From the NCBI GenBank assembly GCA_938042245.1, contig CALIRO010000053.1:1-54643 (forward strand): a DNA stretch of 54,643 nt, given 5' to 3'. Positions 16,941 to 25,951 of this stretch are shown here, one piece after another. Position 1 is the first letter of the stretch. Every line of letters starts with the position of its first letter. Both the position numbers and the translations under genes were made by a program. Source of the stretch: an uncultured Thermoguttaceae bacterium. GTDB lineage: Bacteria; Planctomycetota; Planctomycetia; Pirellulales; Thermoguttaceae. The notes below the pieces were generated by a model, which was not told the origin of the DNA, did no database searches, and saw only the letters and a list, made by a program, of their open reading frames with translations.

Positions 16941-17663
16941 ATGGAGCGGATCGATACGGCCCATCAGCCGTCTGGGTCCCATCGGATTCTCCTCGTTACA
17001 GGCCGCCGGTTACTTGCCGAAGGATTGGAACTCCTATTTCGGCAGCATGTGGGTTGGCAAGTCAATCGGGCAGAAACCTTGCAAGAGGCGTTGACCCTGG
17101 TGGAGAGATGGCGGCCAGAAGTGGTTATAGTGGATTTAAGTTTACCAGAAGGAGAGGCTTTCCTCCTTTTCCAACGGCTCCCAGCTCAGGCGGAGAAAAT
17201 CCGAGTGGCCTTTTTAGACGACTCGCTCCAACCAGCTCGTTTGGCCGCCGTGCAACGGCTCCAAGCGCCCGGCTATTTTACCCTCCGAGATTCTTTTGAA
17301 TGCATAGTGGCCGGATTGCGCGAAATCTTAGCAGGCCGAACTGTGTACACCGCGGGCGTGGAAGTGTTTTTGAGCAAGTCAACTCCCCCACCATTAGCCT
17401 CGCCACCCCAAACCGTCCCAGCTAGGGAAGGCACTGGCAAAAGCAAACAGGTCGCCTCGCCTTTCAGTCGGCTCAGCCGACGCGAAATGGAAGTCCTCAT
17501 CCACCTAGCCCGAGGCCTAACGGTCAAACAGTGCGCCGAACAATTGCATCTGTCGCCCAATACCGTGGATAATCATAAGGCGCGGTTAATGAGTAAGCTG
17601 GGGATCCATCGCTCGGTCGATTTGATTCGCCTGGCGCTGCGCGAAAAACTAATCGAACAATAG
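16941..17663 (+). CDS. LuxR-type response regulator with a degenerate receiver
   Basis: A 240-residue protein with an N-terminal receiver-like domain (residues about 14-135) and a C-terminal LuxR/NarL helix-turn-helix (about 172-238, LSRREMEVLIHLARGLTVKQCAEQL then SPNTVDNHKARLMSKL). The receiver keeps the phospho-acceptor Asp (VVIVDLSLPEG, D65), but the acidic pair normally following the first strand is Thr-Gly (ILLVTG), the switch Thr/Ser position reads Leu (VAFLDD), and the Lys of the GYLLKD motif reads Arg. It may respond to something other than phosphorylation. The start at 16941 has GGGAG seven bases upstream; the upstream in-frame ATG at 16872 abuts its own AGGAGG with no spacer. No kinase is adjacent. 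Confidence 0.82.
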   Translation: MERIDTAHQPSGSHRILLVTGRRLLAEGLELLFRQHVGWQVNRAETLQEALTLVERWRPEVVIVDLSLPEGEAFLLFQRLPAQAEKIRVAFLDDSLQPARLAAVQRLQAPGYFTLRDSFECIVAGLREILAGRTVYTAGVEVFLSKSTPPPLASPPQTVPAREGTGKSKQVASPFSRLSRREMEVLIHLARGLTVKQCAEQLHLSPNTVDNHKARLMSKLGIHRSVDLIRLALREKLIEQ

Positions 17664-18060
17664 AATCGGTATCCCAAAAGAGAGCCGGTCAGCCAATCGA
17701 AGAGCCCGGAAAGCATTTTCCCCTTTCTGGCCGAGGAATAGGGTCTTCTTGGTTTTCTCGCTTTTTCTTTTGTAATACTTAGGCCACTGGCGTTAGCCCT
17801 CATTGATAGTTGCTCCTTTGGGAGTATAGGGGAAAAGGGGGGCCGGACGCTCGCACTCCATAGAAATGGCCAGGAGCCCTCTGCGATCCTGGAAAGTTCT
17901 TTCCCCGGCTGAAGGACTACTTTGTCTTCTCCTCGGACGGTTTTTCTTCTTCTCTGCCCCCGGCTGGCAGTCTGGCCTTCATTCACGAATTGACCCAACC
18001 GCAGAAAATCATTAAAATTTGCTCCTTTCTGTTTGGACAGGAATCAAAGGAGTCGTTGGG
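17664..18060. other. Intergenic region upstream of the repeat protein
   Basis: About 400 bases with no recognisable gene, RNA or clean promoter. The last bases contain AAGGAG eight bases ahead of the GTG at 18061. Confidence 0.45.
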
Positions 18061-20145
18061 GTGGATCGATTCCGAACGCGTAAGGCTTTTCCTACTCGAG
18101 GGCCGCTGAGTTTGGTCCTGATAGTCATGATGGGAACCCTCTGCACCTGGACGCTGGATGGCGTTTTTTCCGAGGAGGGTTTCGAAAAAGTTTTGGTGGG
18201 CCATCCGCAAGCCTCGGGCATTATGGTTCTATTGGAGCAGGAAATCCGCTCGGCTTTGCAAGATCGAGGCCTGGAACCTGCCTACCAGCGGTTTTGCGCC
18301 TACAGCGGACGCCTGTTAGAGGAAAGTGCTTCAGGCCGGGGCGGCGAATTAACTGGCAACTGCCGACTGCGGTGGTACGACCAGATGCTTCGAAATCCGC
18401 TGGCGGCGCTTTCGCAGGCCGAGCTTTTTACCCGCCAGTTGCACCAGGCGCTTCTCCAAGGGGAAGGTCCCTTCGGCCTGGACCTGGCCTTTCGCATGGT
18501 TCGGGAAAAATTGGATCTACCCAGCAGAAAGCCTTTCGAAACCCCTAAAATCGCCAGTCCGGAAGAGGCATTGGACGTTTTGCAAAACAGCCTGATCGAG
18601 GCGCATCGCCATTACGGGCGGGCTTTGGCACCCCTGTTGCCGGAGGAACTGACCGAATTGGTCCGCCAATTGGAGCCGGTCTTTGTGGGCCAGAATCGAA
18701 TGGGGCATACGTTGGCGGATCGGCCAGCCGGACGCCGACTGTGCAATCTGTTAGAAAAACTGGATCGGGCCGAGCTTTTGGTCGCTGCCGAAGCTTTGTT
18801 GCCCCTTACTCAGGCAGAGTTTCTCCAGCAATTAGCTCAATTGCCCGATCAGGCCGGCGGAGCTGCCCCGTTAGAAAACCTCCCCGGAGTGCAAGGCCCG
18901 TTGGTCCGCAAAATCGACACCCCTGTAGGGACCATTCTGATAGGCGGCCGGGAGAAAAATCAGTATCACCTGGATCAGATGCCCGAGGTGTGTGCGGTGA
19001 TCGACCTAGGCGGCGACGATACGTATCTGGAAGGAACCGCCTCGTTTTCTCGGCCGGTGTTGGTCATCGTGGATCTGGCAGGCCACGAGACATATCGGGC
19101 CTCTAAACCGGGGGTTCAAGGGGGCGCCATTTTGGGAGTCTCGCTGCTGGTGGACCGACAGGGAAACGACACTTACCTGGCTAGGGATGTGGCCCAAGGC
19201 TCGGCAGTAGCGGGGGTCGGTATTCTGATCGATTACCAAGGAGACGACCAGTATGTCGCACTCCGGCGGGTGCAGGGGCACGGCCTGGCTGGTCTAGGGC
19301 TGCTGCTGGATCGAGCTGGCAAGGATCAATACCGAGGCATTCTTTGGACCCAGGGCTTTGGCGCCCCGCTGGGTATGGGCATCCTAGACGACCTGGACGG
19401 CGACGACCATTATTACACCGGCGGCTACTACCTGGATACCTACCCGGAAACCCCCGGATATGAGGGCTGGGGACAGGGTGTCGGCGCTGGGCTTCGGCAG
19501 GTGGCCAACGGAGGCATCGGCCTGCTTCTGGACGGCGGCGGCGATGATGTCTATGAATACGACTATTTTGCCCACGGCGGCGGCTATTGGTGCGGCATGG
19601 GCTTTGCCCGCGACTTTGGCGGCAACGACCGCCGCCTGGGAGCTACCCTGAAAGCCTACGACGGTTCGGAGCGACGAGAAGCTCGGTTTCAGCGGTTTGG
19701 CGTCGGCTGGGGATGCCATTATGGGCTGGGATTCCTCTTCGACGACCAGGGCGACGACACCTACGGCGGCACGATCATGGGCTTGGGGATGGGATGGGAT
19801 GATTCGGTCGGCCTGCTTGCCGATTTCGACGGCAACGACCGCTATGAAGCCACCGGCGGACTTACCCAAGGCGTCGGTGCCCAGGCCGCACTTGGGATAC
19901 TGTTCGACTACAACGGTCAAGACACCTATCTGGGCCGAAGCCAAGGGTACGCTCCCCCTACCAATACCTATCATCCTAGCTTGGGTGCTGCGGGAAACTT
20001 TAGCTTTGTGATCGACTACGGCGGCAAGGATGAATACGGCTGCGGGGCGGCCAACAATACGATTACTCAGCGGGGAACTGCCGGTGGTTTCATCATCGAC
20101 CGGCCCCACTATGATGAAATTGCCCCGCCTGCCTCCGGGAAGTAA
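18061..20145 (+). CDS. Exported protein with 12 D-x2-G-x-D-x-Y repeats
   Basis: A 694-residue protein of no named family that I recognise. Residues about 12-36 form a signal peptide (SLVLIVMMGTLCTWTL). Residues about 40-300 look helical. From 19000 to 20040 come 12 copies of a motif with consensus hydrophobic-x-D-x2-G-[DNKQH]-[DE]-x-Y, for example VIDLGGDDTY, LVDRQGNDTY, LIDYQGDDQY, LLDGGGDDVY and VIDYGGKDEY, embedded in longer units that often read QG-G---G-GhLhD. The pattern suggests a beta-solenoid with an acidic turn in each rung that may bind calcium. It is not the RTX nonapeptide GGxGxDxUx. The start at 18061 (GTG, AAGGAG eight bases upstream) is preferred over TTG 18019. Convergent with flhB. 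Confidence 0.8.
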   Translation: MDRFRTRKAFPTRGPLSLVLIVMMGTLCTWTLDGVFSEEGFEKVLVGHPQASGIMVLLEQEIRSALQDRGLEPAYQRFCAYSGRLLEESASGRGGELTGNCRLRWYDQMLRNPLAALSQAELFTRQLHQALLQGEGPFGLDLAFRMVREKLDLPSRKPFETPKIASPEEALDVLQNSLIEAHRHYGRALAPLLPEELTELVRQLEPVFVGQNRMGHTLADRPAGRRLCNLLEKLDRAELLVAAEALLPLTQAEFLQQLAQLPDQAGGAAPLENLPGVQGPLVRKIDTPVGTILIGGREKNQYHLDQMPEVCAVIDLGGDDTYLEGTASFSRPVLVIVDLAGHETYRASKPGVQGGAILGVSLLVDRQGNDTYLARDVAQGSAVAGVGILIDYQGDDQYVALRRVQGHGLAGLGLLLDRAGKDQYRGILWTQGFGAPLGMGILDDLDGDDHYYTGGYYLDTYPETPGYEGWGQGVGAGLRQVANGGIGLLLDGGGDDVYEYDYFAHGGGYWCGMGFARDFGGNDRRLGATLKAYDGSERREARFQRFGVGWGCHYGLGFLFDDQGDDTYGGTIMGLGMGWDDSVGLLADFDGNDRYEATGGLTQGVGAQAALGILFDYNGQDTYLGRSQGYAPPTNTYHPSLGAAGNFSFVIDYGGKDEYGCGAANNTITQRGTAGGFIIDRPHYDEIAPPASGK

Positions 20146-20215
20146 ATCTCCGGAAAAAGGTTCCTAAAGATCTCGTGGCGACCGGGCTGTCCGGCGTCTC
20201 CTACCCTATTGAATG

Positions 20216-20244
20216 GGGGGATGCACGATCGGCGATGATCCCCC
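20216..20244. terminator. Inverted repeat between the repeat protein and flhB
   Basis: GGGGGAT (20216-20222) and ATCCCCC (20238-20244) form a seven-base-pair stem with a 15-base loop in the convergent gap between the 12-repeat protein gene and flhB. There is no T run, so it could only be a weak or protein-assisted terminator. Confidence 0.3.
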
Positions 20245-20331
20245 GATGTTTTGCCCCTTTGGCAGAACCCAGAATCCCCGAGGGCCACTTCTGTTAGCCG
20301 AAGGAAGGCCTGAGAAGGCGGGAGGATCGCT

Positions 20332-21420
20332 TTAAGCGGCTTGAGTAGGTGGAGCGGGCAGGGGTTTGCCCTTGAGCTGATAGACGTAGGCCAGGACTTC
20401 GGCAACAGCGGCGTATTTATCTTCGGGGATCGGTTTGCCCACATCGACCTGGCGATACAAGGCCTGGGCCAGTTCTTTCCGTTCGACGATGGGGATATCG
20501 TGCTCTAGGGCCAGCCGACGGATCCGTTGCGCCAAAACTCCTGCACCTTTGGCCACCACAATCGGGGCGATCATCTCTTCGGGCACGTAGCGTAAAGCCA
20601 CAGCCAATTCGGTTGGGTTGGTGATCACCACATCGGCCTTTGGTACGGCACTAGAAAGCCGCTGCAAGGCCAACTGCCGTTGCACCGCTTTGCGTCGGGC
20701 AATCACATGGGGATCGCCCTCCAGATTGCGCATTTCTTCCCGGAGTTCCTGGGTGGTCATTTTCAGGTCTTGTTCATAGCGCCACTTTTGGTAGCCGTAG
20801 TCCAAAATGGCCAACACCAGCATAGCCAGGGCGATTTGAAACGTCGTGCTGAGGATGATCTGGACCATGTAGGCGGCCCCTTGGCGAAGCTCCATCCCAG
20901 CAAGTCCAAGGATGGTCGGCCACTGGTTGGCCAAGACCGCCCAAGCAATCGCCCCGATGATGATCATTTTGATCATCCCGAATAAAAGCCGAAGCAGATT
21001 GCCCACGGAGAAAATCCGCCGTAGGCCTTGCAGGGGACTGATCCGCTCTAGATCAGGGGCAAGTTTTTGCGGTACGAAGAGGAAGCCGGTTTGGGTGATG
21101 TGAACTAATATACCCATAAGCATCATCAGTCCCAAAAACGGCAGCGCCACCTTAGCCAGTTCCACGCAGACGCCATTCCACCAGGCCACCGCCCAGGCCG
21201 CATCCCCTCGGAGTTCGAGGGGAGAAACCCAATGACGCTGAGCAAATCCCACCAGCCACTCCACCATCCCGCCCCCCAACAGCGCCAACAGTACCACCCC
21301 CATTACCAGGAGCAAGGCAGAGCTAAAATCGTGGCTCCGGGCCACATGCCCCTCTTGGCGTGCTTTCTGCCGACGATGATACGTCGGTTCATGTGTCTTT
21401 TCCCCAGCATATTCAGGCAT
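20332..21420 (-). CDS. flhB: Flagellar export switch protein FlhB
   Basis: A 362-residue inner-membrane component of the flagellar type III export gate that switches substrate specificity from rod/hook to filament. Four membrane segments lie in the first 205 residues; the cytoplasmic domain begins around 210. The autocleavage loop reads ADVVITNPTELAVALRY, so the motif is NPTE (residues 268-271) rather than the common NPTH; the Asn and Pro that are cleaved between remain. It is the last gene of the minus-strand flagellar run, 53 bases after fliR. FlhA, which often follows FlhB, is absent. Confidence 0.95.
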   Translation of the reverse strand: MPEYAGEKTHEPTYHRRQKARQEGHVARSHDFSSALLLVMGVVLLALLGGGMVEWLVGFAQRHWVSPLELRGDAAWAVAWWNGVCVELAKVALPFLGLMMLMGILVHITQTGFLFVPQKLAPDLERISPLQGLRRIFSVGNLLRLLFGMIKMIIIGAIAWAVLANQWPTILGLAGMELRQGAAYMVQIILSTTFQIALAMLVLAILDYGYQKWRYEQDLKMTTQELREEMRNLEGDPHVIARRKAVQRQLALQRLSSAVPKADVVITNPTELAVALRYVPEEMIAPIVVAKGAGVLAQRIRRLALEHDIPIVERKELAQALYRQVDVGKPIPEDKYAAVAEVLAYVYQLKGKPLPAPPTQAA

Positions 21421-21473
21421 GGCCGAGGCTTACCCTTGGTTGGCTCTTTCGGAATCCGCGGAAGGCTTTTTGC

Positions 21474-22277
21474 CTACTCGGCGAGGGAAGAAGCGTTTTG
21501 GATGGCTTCCAGCAGGAAATCCACTGCCGACTCCCACTGGTCCTGAAAGACCCACAACGCCGCCCCAAACGTCAAGGCAAAGATGCCAAACGTAAGCAGC
21601 GCATTGACCCCGAAACCCAAAAGCAGAATGTTTAATTGCGGCAGAGCCCGGCCGATCAGCCCCAAAAGCACAGTGGCCAACAACAGGGCGCACAACGTTG
21701 GCAAAGCCGCTCGCACGCCCAGATGGAAACTTTGATCCAGAAGCACCACCAGCGCTTTGCCGGGTGAATCGGTCGGCAGGTTGCTGCCCGGCGGAAGACT
21801 CCCGAGGGTATCCAATAGCGCCGCCATGATCATCCGATGCCCGCCCAGCACCAGCAGACAGGCCAAGGTAGCCAGGCTTAAAAGCCGGGACAACAACGGC
21901 ACATAGGATTCCGAAGCGGGGTCGAACAGATCGGCCGCCATCAACCCCCCCATCCGGCCAATGGCTTCCCCAGCCGCTTGGACACCGGATAAAAAAATGC
22001 TTACCCCCACACCGAGAAAAAGTCCGACCAAAAGCTCCTGGGCTACAAGAAGAAAAAAGTGCACTAAGGTGAGTCCCTGTGGAATGGCGGCTCCCTCCAC
22101 CATAGGCCAACACACGGCCGCCAACGCCAGGCTCAAAAGGGCCCGTACTTGGACCGGGATTTCGGGTCCACCAAATACTGGCAGCGCAAAAAACAGGCCG
22201 CTCATCCGCACAAACACCAGCATCAACACCAAAAACTGCCCCGAAGCCAACTCCATTAGACCCTCGATTGCTTCCAT
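21474..22277 (-). CDS. fliR: Flagellar export gate protein FliR
   Basis: A 267-residue multi-span inner-membrane protein of the export gate (FliPQR core). It begins ALMELASGQFLVLMLVFVRMSG-like and contains the family segments GPEIPVQVRALLSLALA, GEAIGRMGGLMAADLFDP (the typical AGxxIGxqMG) and LPQLNILLLGFGVNALLTFGI. Six or so membrane spans are visible. An overlapping longer frame in another register (to 22323) is a shadow. Placed between fliQ and flhB as in most flagellar clusters. Confidence 0.95.
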   Translation of the reverse strand: MEAIEGLMELASGQFLVLMLVFVRMSGLFFALPVFGGPEIPVQVRALLSLALAAVCWPMVEGAAIPQGLTLVHFFLLVAQELLVGLFLGVGVSIFLSGVQAAGEAIGRMGGLMAADLFDPASESYVPLLSRLLSLATLACLLVLGGHRMIMAALLDTLGSLPPGSNLPTDSPGKALVVLLDQSFHLGVRAALPTLCALLLATVLLGLIGRALPQLNILLLGFGVNALLTFGIFALTFGAALWVFQDQWESAVDFLLEAIQNASSLAE

Positions 22278-22442
22278 CCTTTTGCCCTAGCCTCCTGGCT
22301 GAAAAAAACATTGGCCTCCGCAAATGCTAGGTTCCGAGCGCTTGGTTTTCATCAGCCCAAGACATATCCGCCTTTGGCAACCCAGCTTCTCCCCAAAGCT
22401 CGTTTGCTGCCTGTTTTTTTCCATTCGCTGAAGAACCCCCTG

Positions 22443-22718
22443 CTACAGGCCGCTTAAATGCTTTGGGATACTGGAAATTAGGTCGGTGCAATATTCCATC
22501 ATTCGGGCCAACAGCCAAGGCAGGAGGAAACTAACGGTCAGAAACATGGCCAGCAATTTGGGCACAAAAGAGACGCTTTGTTCTTGCACCTGGGTCAGGG
22601 CCTGCAGAAGGCCGACTACCAAACCAACCAGCATCCCGGCCAGCAGCACTGGTCCGCCTACTAGCAGGGCCGTCCAAATGGCCTCTCGACCTAAATCGAC
22701 CACATATTGGCTGTCCAT
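22443..22718 (-). CDS. fliQ: Flagellar export gate protein FliQ
   Basis: A 91-residue protein with two membrane spans (TALLVGGPVLLAGMLVGLVVGLLQA and KLLAMFLTVSFLLPWLLARM) and the family QALTQVQEQSVSFVPKL loop between them. It is part of the FliPQR export channel. The start at 22718 (MDSQYVVD) has AAGGAG seven bases upstream; an upstream in-frame codon at 22763 would add a non-family leader. It sits between fliP and fliR. Confidence 0.96.
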   Translation of the reverse strand: MDSQYVVDLGREAIWTALLVGGPVLLAGMLVGLVVGLLQALTQVQEQSVSFVPKLLAMFLTVSFLLPWLLARMMEYCTDLISSIPKHLSGL

Positions 22719-22860
22719 ACTAAAGCTCCTTGGCAGAGGCCGCATAAGCATATATATTAACACTAGGAAAATCTGTTACGTATCTTCCCCCTGGCTGCTA
22801 AACGAAGTATCGATTTCAAACAAAATGCTGATGATTGGGTCCTGTCCGGCGGCAAGGGGG

Positions 22861-24009
22861 TTATCCATACGTCTGAAAACTTTCCAAGAGCATTCCCACG
22901 ACAAGTCGCCATCCGTCCACTAGTACAAAGAGCAGCAATTTCAACGGCATGGAAATCATCACTGGCGGCAACATCAACATCCCCATCGAAACCAACACGC
23001 TGGAGACCACCATGTCGATCACGATAAACGGCAGATATAATTGGAAGCCGATCAAAAAGGCCGTCTTCAGTTCGCTCAGCATAAAAGCCGGCAGGAGCAC
23101 GTTGAGCGGCACTTCGTCGTAATTAGCCGGTTCCACCTGCTGGCCGGAATATTTTAAAAACAGATATACATCTGCTTGGTTGCCGGTCCGCTCGATCTGG
23201 AGGCTCATAAAACGCCGGATCGGAGCCACGCCTTCGTTCCAGGCTTCTTCTAGGCCGATTTGCCGCTGGGTGTAAGGAACAATGGCCCGCTCGTAACTCT
23301 CTTTCCACACCGGCGCCATGATCAAAAGAGTGATAAAAAGCGCCAGCCCGGTGATCACCTGACTAGGCGGGAGATTTTGTACCCCAATCGCTTGCCGCAG
23401 GAGGCCCAAAACCACCACAATCCGCACAAAGCAGGTAGTCATCAGTAAGATAGCTGGCACTAGGCTGAGAACTGTTAAAAGCAACAGGATCTGCAGAGCG
23501 GAGCTTAATCCTTCCGGACTGGTCCACTGCCGAGGCCCGCCCAACAATCCTTTGGACCAATCATCCGAAGCGATGGAAACAGATTGGTTAGCCGGGGCGT
23601 TTCCAAAGGGATTGGCTGAAGATTCCCTCGAGCCGGGAGCGAGGCCGGACCGGTTGGCGGTGATCTTTTGATCCGATTTGGATAACTCGTCCGTCTGCCC
23701 AAATGCGCCCGTCCAGAATTCTCCACAGGCAATCAGCAGGAGGAAACCTACCAAAAATTGTGCTACCCGTTGCCCGGGACGGCTCGGCAGCCCCCATCGG
23801 CCAGCAGCCACGTTTGGAAGATTTTTCCGGCCAGAAGAGTTGGTTTGGATGCTCGTGGGGCCGAAGCTCCCCAGAAACCTCCCGAGAGAAAAAGAGGTTG
23901 GGAAAGTTTTTCTTCCAGAAGAGCGATTGGGCGAGTGGATGGGCTGGTGCAGCCGGAGAGGCCGTTCTGAAAGGAATGGGACTCCATGCGGTGAAGCCCA
24001 CTTACCCAT
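22861..24009 (-). CDS. fliP: Flagellar export gate protein FliP with a long N-terminal extension
   Basis: A 382-residue protein whose C-terminal 220 residues are a standard FliP ([84 protein letters not shown]). A signal-peptide-like stretch ([18 protein letters not shown]), normally at the FliP N-terminus, comes only after about 80 residues. That leader is basic and contains the repeat SSGRKTFP / SSGRKNLP. The ATG at 24009 has GAGGAGG six bases upstream and overlaps the fliO stop by eight bases, so the long form is favoured. A GTG near residue 67 would give a conventional length but lacks a ribosome binding site. Confidence 0.92.
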   Translation of the reverse strand: MGKWASPHGVPFLSERPLRLHQPIHSPNRSSGRKTFPTSFSLGRFLGSFGPTSIQTNSSGRKNLPNVAAGRWGLPSRPGQRVAQFLVGFLLLIACGEFWTGAFGQTDELSKSDQKITANRSGLAPGSRESSANPFGNAPANQSVSIASDDWSKGLLGGPRQWTSPEGLSSALQILLLLTVLSLVPAILLMTTCFVRIVVVLGLLRQAIGVQNLPPSQVITGLALFITLLIMAPVWKESYERAIVPYTQRQIGLEEAWNEGVAPIRRFMSLQIERTGNQADVYLFLKYSGQQVEPANYDEVPLNVLLPAFMLSELKTAFLIGFQLYLPFIVIDMVVSSVLVSMGMLMLPPVMISMPLKLLLFVLVDGWRLVVGMLLESFQTYG

Positions 24010-24901
24010 GGGCTACCTCCTCTTCTGCTGACTGGGGGAGTTCGGCGGGGAGGTGCGGCACTTGGCCTGCTGGGACACCTCCGCCTTTACCGCTCTGTTG
24101 CCGGGCCATCTGATCCAGGATTTCCCGGAAGGCGGCGGGGATACTTCCAGGCTGGCCTTGCCGGCATAAAGCCACGATATGGGCCACTTCATCTGGATGC
24201 GCAATTTCGGTGAGCGTTTCTGCACCTTCCGGAGTCACCGAGAGCAGAAGTAGTTTCGGGCCGCACCGCAACAGGTACATCTGCTGTTTTCCGACCAGCG
24301 GCGCCCGGCCCAGCACTTCCACCACCTCGGTAGGAAGAAGCTGGGCGCTACGGGGCATCGCCCGGCGAATCGCCCAGACCAACAGCAAAAACACGCCTAA
24401 CACCACCGCCAAACTGCTCAGGATAGTCAGGGTGGAGGCTGTTGGGTCAAAGCTGCGTCGGGAAACACCCGAAAGTGGCCGAGCTGCCGACGGCGCCCCT
24501 AATCGAAGCGGAACCGCTCGCCCAGATGGTGATCCTTCATGTTGGTCCTCCCCTCCAGGAAGTTCCTCTGAAGAAGGGGCCGACACCAACGTCGCTCCAT
24601 TCGCCCCGCCGGGCTCTTCCTCCGAAACTACCGAACCTTTGGAGTTCTCCCCAGGCTCTTCCTTGCCGCCTTTCAGAGCCAGCAAAGTGGCTTCTGGGAA
24701 GGGAGGATGTTGGGAAGAAGGGTTGGACCCAATCGGCGGCAAAAGTTTAGAGGTGCTTGGTTTTAGAGAAGAGGCCTCTAGCGGCCTCTCGACGCCGATC
24801 GAGCTTCCCTTCTCGCTGGGCCAAAACTCCTCAGCCGCCTGGCCAACACTACCGACTAGGACCAAGCCTCCCCACATCCACCACCAATTCCTTCTGGGCA
24901 T
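24002..24901 (-). CDS. fliO: Flagellar export-associated protein FliO
   Basis: A 299-residue protein with a signal peptide ([19 protein letters not shown]), a low-complexity periplasmic region of about 120 residues, a single membrane span (about 150-178, [25 protein letters not shown]) and a FliO domain ([45 protein letters not shown]). FliO helps FliP oligomerise. The family is poorly conserved but the position directly before fliP, with an eight-base overlap, supports the call. It is longer than most FliO proteins because of the Ser/Pro/Glu-rich section. Confidence 0.88.
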   Translation of the reverse strand: MPRRNWWWMWGGLVLVGSVGQAAEEFWPSEKGSSIGVERPLEASSLKPSTSKLLPPIGSNPSSQHPPFPEATLLALKGGKEEPGENSKGSVVSEEEPGGANGATLVSAPSSEELPGGEDQHEGSPSGRAVPLRLGAPSAARPLSGVSRRSFDPTASTLTILSSLAVVLGVFLLLVWAIRRAMPRSAQLLPTEVVEVLGRAPLVGKQQMYLLRCGPKLLLLSVTPEGAETLTEIAHPDEVAHIVALCRQGQPGSIPAAFREILDQMARQQSGKGGGVPAGQVPHLPAELPQSAEEEVAHG

Positions 24902-25091
24902 CCTTGCCCTTTCCGATACTGCAGACTGCTAGCAGGGGAAACGCCGATTATCCGCTCCTTTTGTAGGAAGCATCGTTCCTGCCTGCCTCAAAACGTTTAA
25001 AGAGAAGTATTCCGGAAGGCTGCCTTGCCGATGCCAATCCCAGTTGCTCTTAAAAAACCGGTTCTCCTAGGGATTTCGAAGTGTAGGGTTT

Positions 25092-25901
25092 CTATTTGTT
25101 TTCTGGGCCGGAGCCGGCCAATAATTCGGCCACCCGGACGCAGAAGTTGTCATTCAATACTAACACTTCGCCTCGGGCGATCAGGCGATCGTTGACATAG
25201 ATATCCACTGGGTCGCCGGCCAGCTTATCCAAAGGAACCACCGAACCCCGCCGAAGCCGAAGCACATCTTCCAAATACATATGGGTGCGTCCGAGTTCGA
25301 TCCGCAGATCCAGTTCCACATCCCGAATTAAGTCCAACGTAGCTGCTTCAGTGGAAGGCGGGGCGCCAGAGAATTCTTCCAATCGAAAGGCGGTTACTCC
25401 CGGCGGAGTGGTATCGGCCGGACTATCGATGGAAGCCAAGGCCTGCTGCGCCTGATGTAAAAGATATTCCACGTCCGCTGGGGCAATCTCCTCCTCTAGG
25501 GGCTGGAGTTCCGGCTTGGATTCACGGTCCGGGACAGGAGATTTGGCTGGAGGAGGTGTTCGACCCGCCTGGGCTAAAAGCCGTTCTATTTCCTCTTGAC
25601 TAAGCACTTTGTCCGCATCCTCTGCTGGAGCCGAGGGGGAAGCTGCTTTGGGGGTGGCCGATTTACTGGCCCCAGCGCCGCTAATAAGAGCCTCGATCTC
25701 TTTGGGATCTAAAATTGCTCGTGGGTCGGAAGCGGTAGGGGAGGAGGAACTTTCTGAACTGCTAAAAGCGGCCGGAGCCCCAGACACAGGCCCAGAACTG
25801 TCTGCCTGAGCTGAAGGCCCAGTTTCGGCCGAGCCTTTTCCGCTGGCCTGACGCAGAAGTTGTTCAATTTCTTCCTGAGAGAGTTGATTTTCGTCGGGCA
25901 T
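25092..25901 (-). CDS. fliN: Flagellar motor switch protein FliN with FliM-like N-terminal motifs
   Basis: A 269-residue FliN. The C-terminal SpoA domain (about 188-262) is clear: [64 protein letters not shown]. The first 150 residues carry four similar short motifs: [10 protein letters not shown] (7-16), [10 protein letters not shown] (64-73), [10 protein letters not shown] (100-109) and [10 protein letters not shown] (139-148), separated by Ser/Ala/Pro-rich linkers. LSQxEIDxLL is the N-terminal CheY-P-binding motif of FliM and FliY. No fliM occurs between fliL and fliN, where it is usually found. FliN is normally 80-140 residues long. Confidence 0.92.
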   Translation of the reverse strand: MPDENQLSQEEIEQLLRQASGKGSAETGPSAQADSSGPVSGAPAAFSSSESSSSPTASDPRAILDPKEIEALISGAGASKSATPKAASPSAPAEDADKVLSQEEIERLLAQAGRTPPPAKSPVPDRESKPELQPLEEEIAPADVEYLLHQAQQALASIDSPADTTPPGVTAFRLEEFSGAPPSTEAATLDLIRDVELDLRIELGRTHMYLEDVLRLRRGSVVPLDKLAGDPVDIYVNDRLIARGEVLVLNDNFCVRVAELLAGSGPENK

Positions 25902-25951
25902 GGGAATCCTTTCCCCTCAAATAGGGCATTATTTATACCCCAAATTAGTTA

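Noticed and set aside
18999..20040. RTX (hemolysin-type) calcium-binding repeats
   Set aside because: The nonapeptide GGxGxDxUx in tight tandem is absent; the unit here is much longer and has a different core.
19384..20109. A 241-codon minus-strand frame across the 12-repeat protein
   Set aside because: Val/Ala-rich mirror of the Asp/Gly/Tyr repeats on the plus strand; no independent start signal.
21430..22323. A 297-codon minus-strand frame overlapping fliR
   Set aside because: Different register from an unmistakable FliR with membrane spans; the product is Gly/Arg-rich with no family.
24210..24932. A 240-codon plus-strand frame over fliO
   Set aside because: Antisense shadow of the low-complexity part of fliO; no ribosome binding site.
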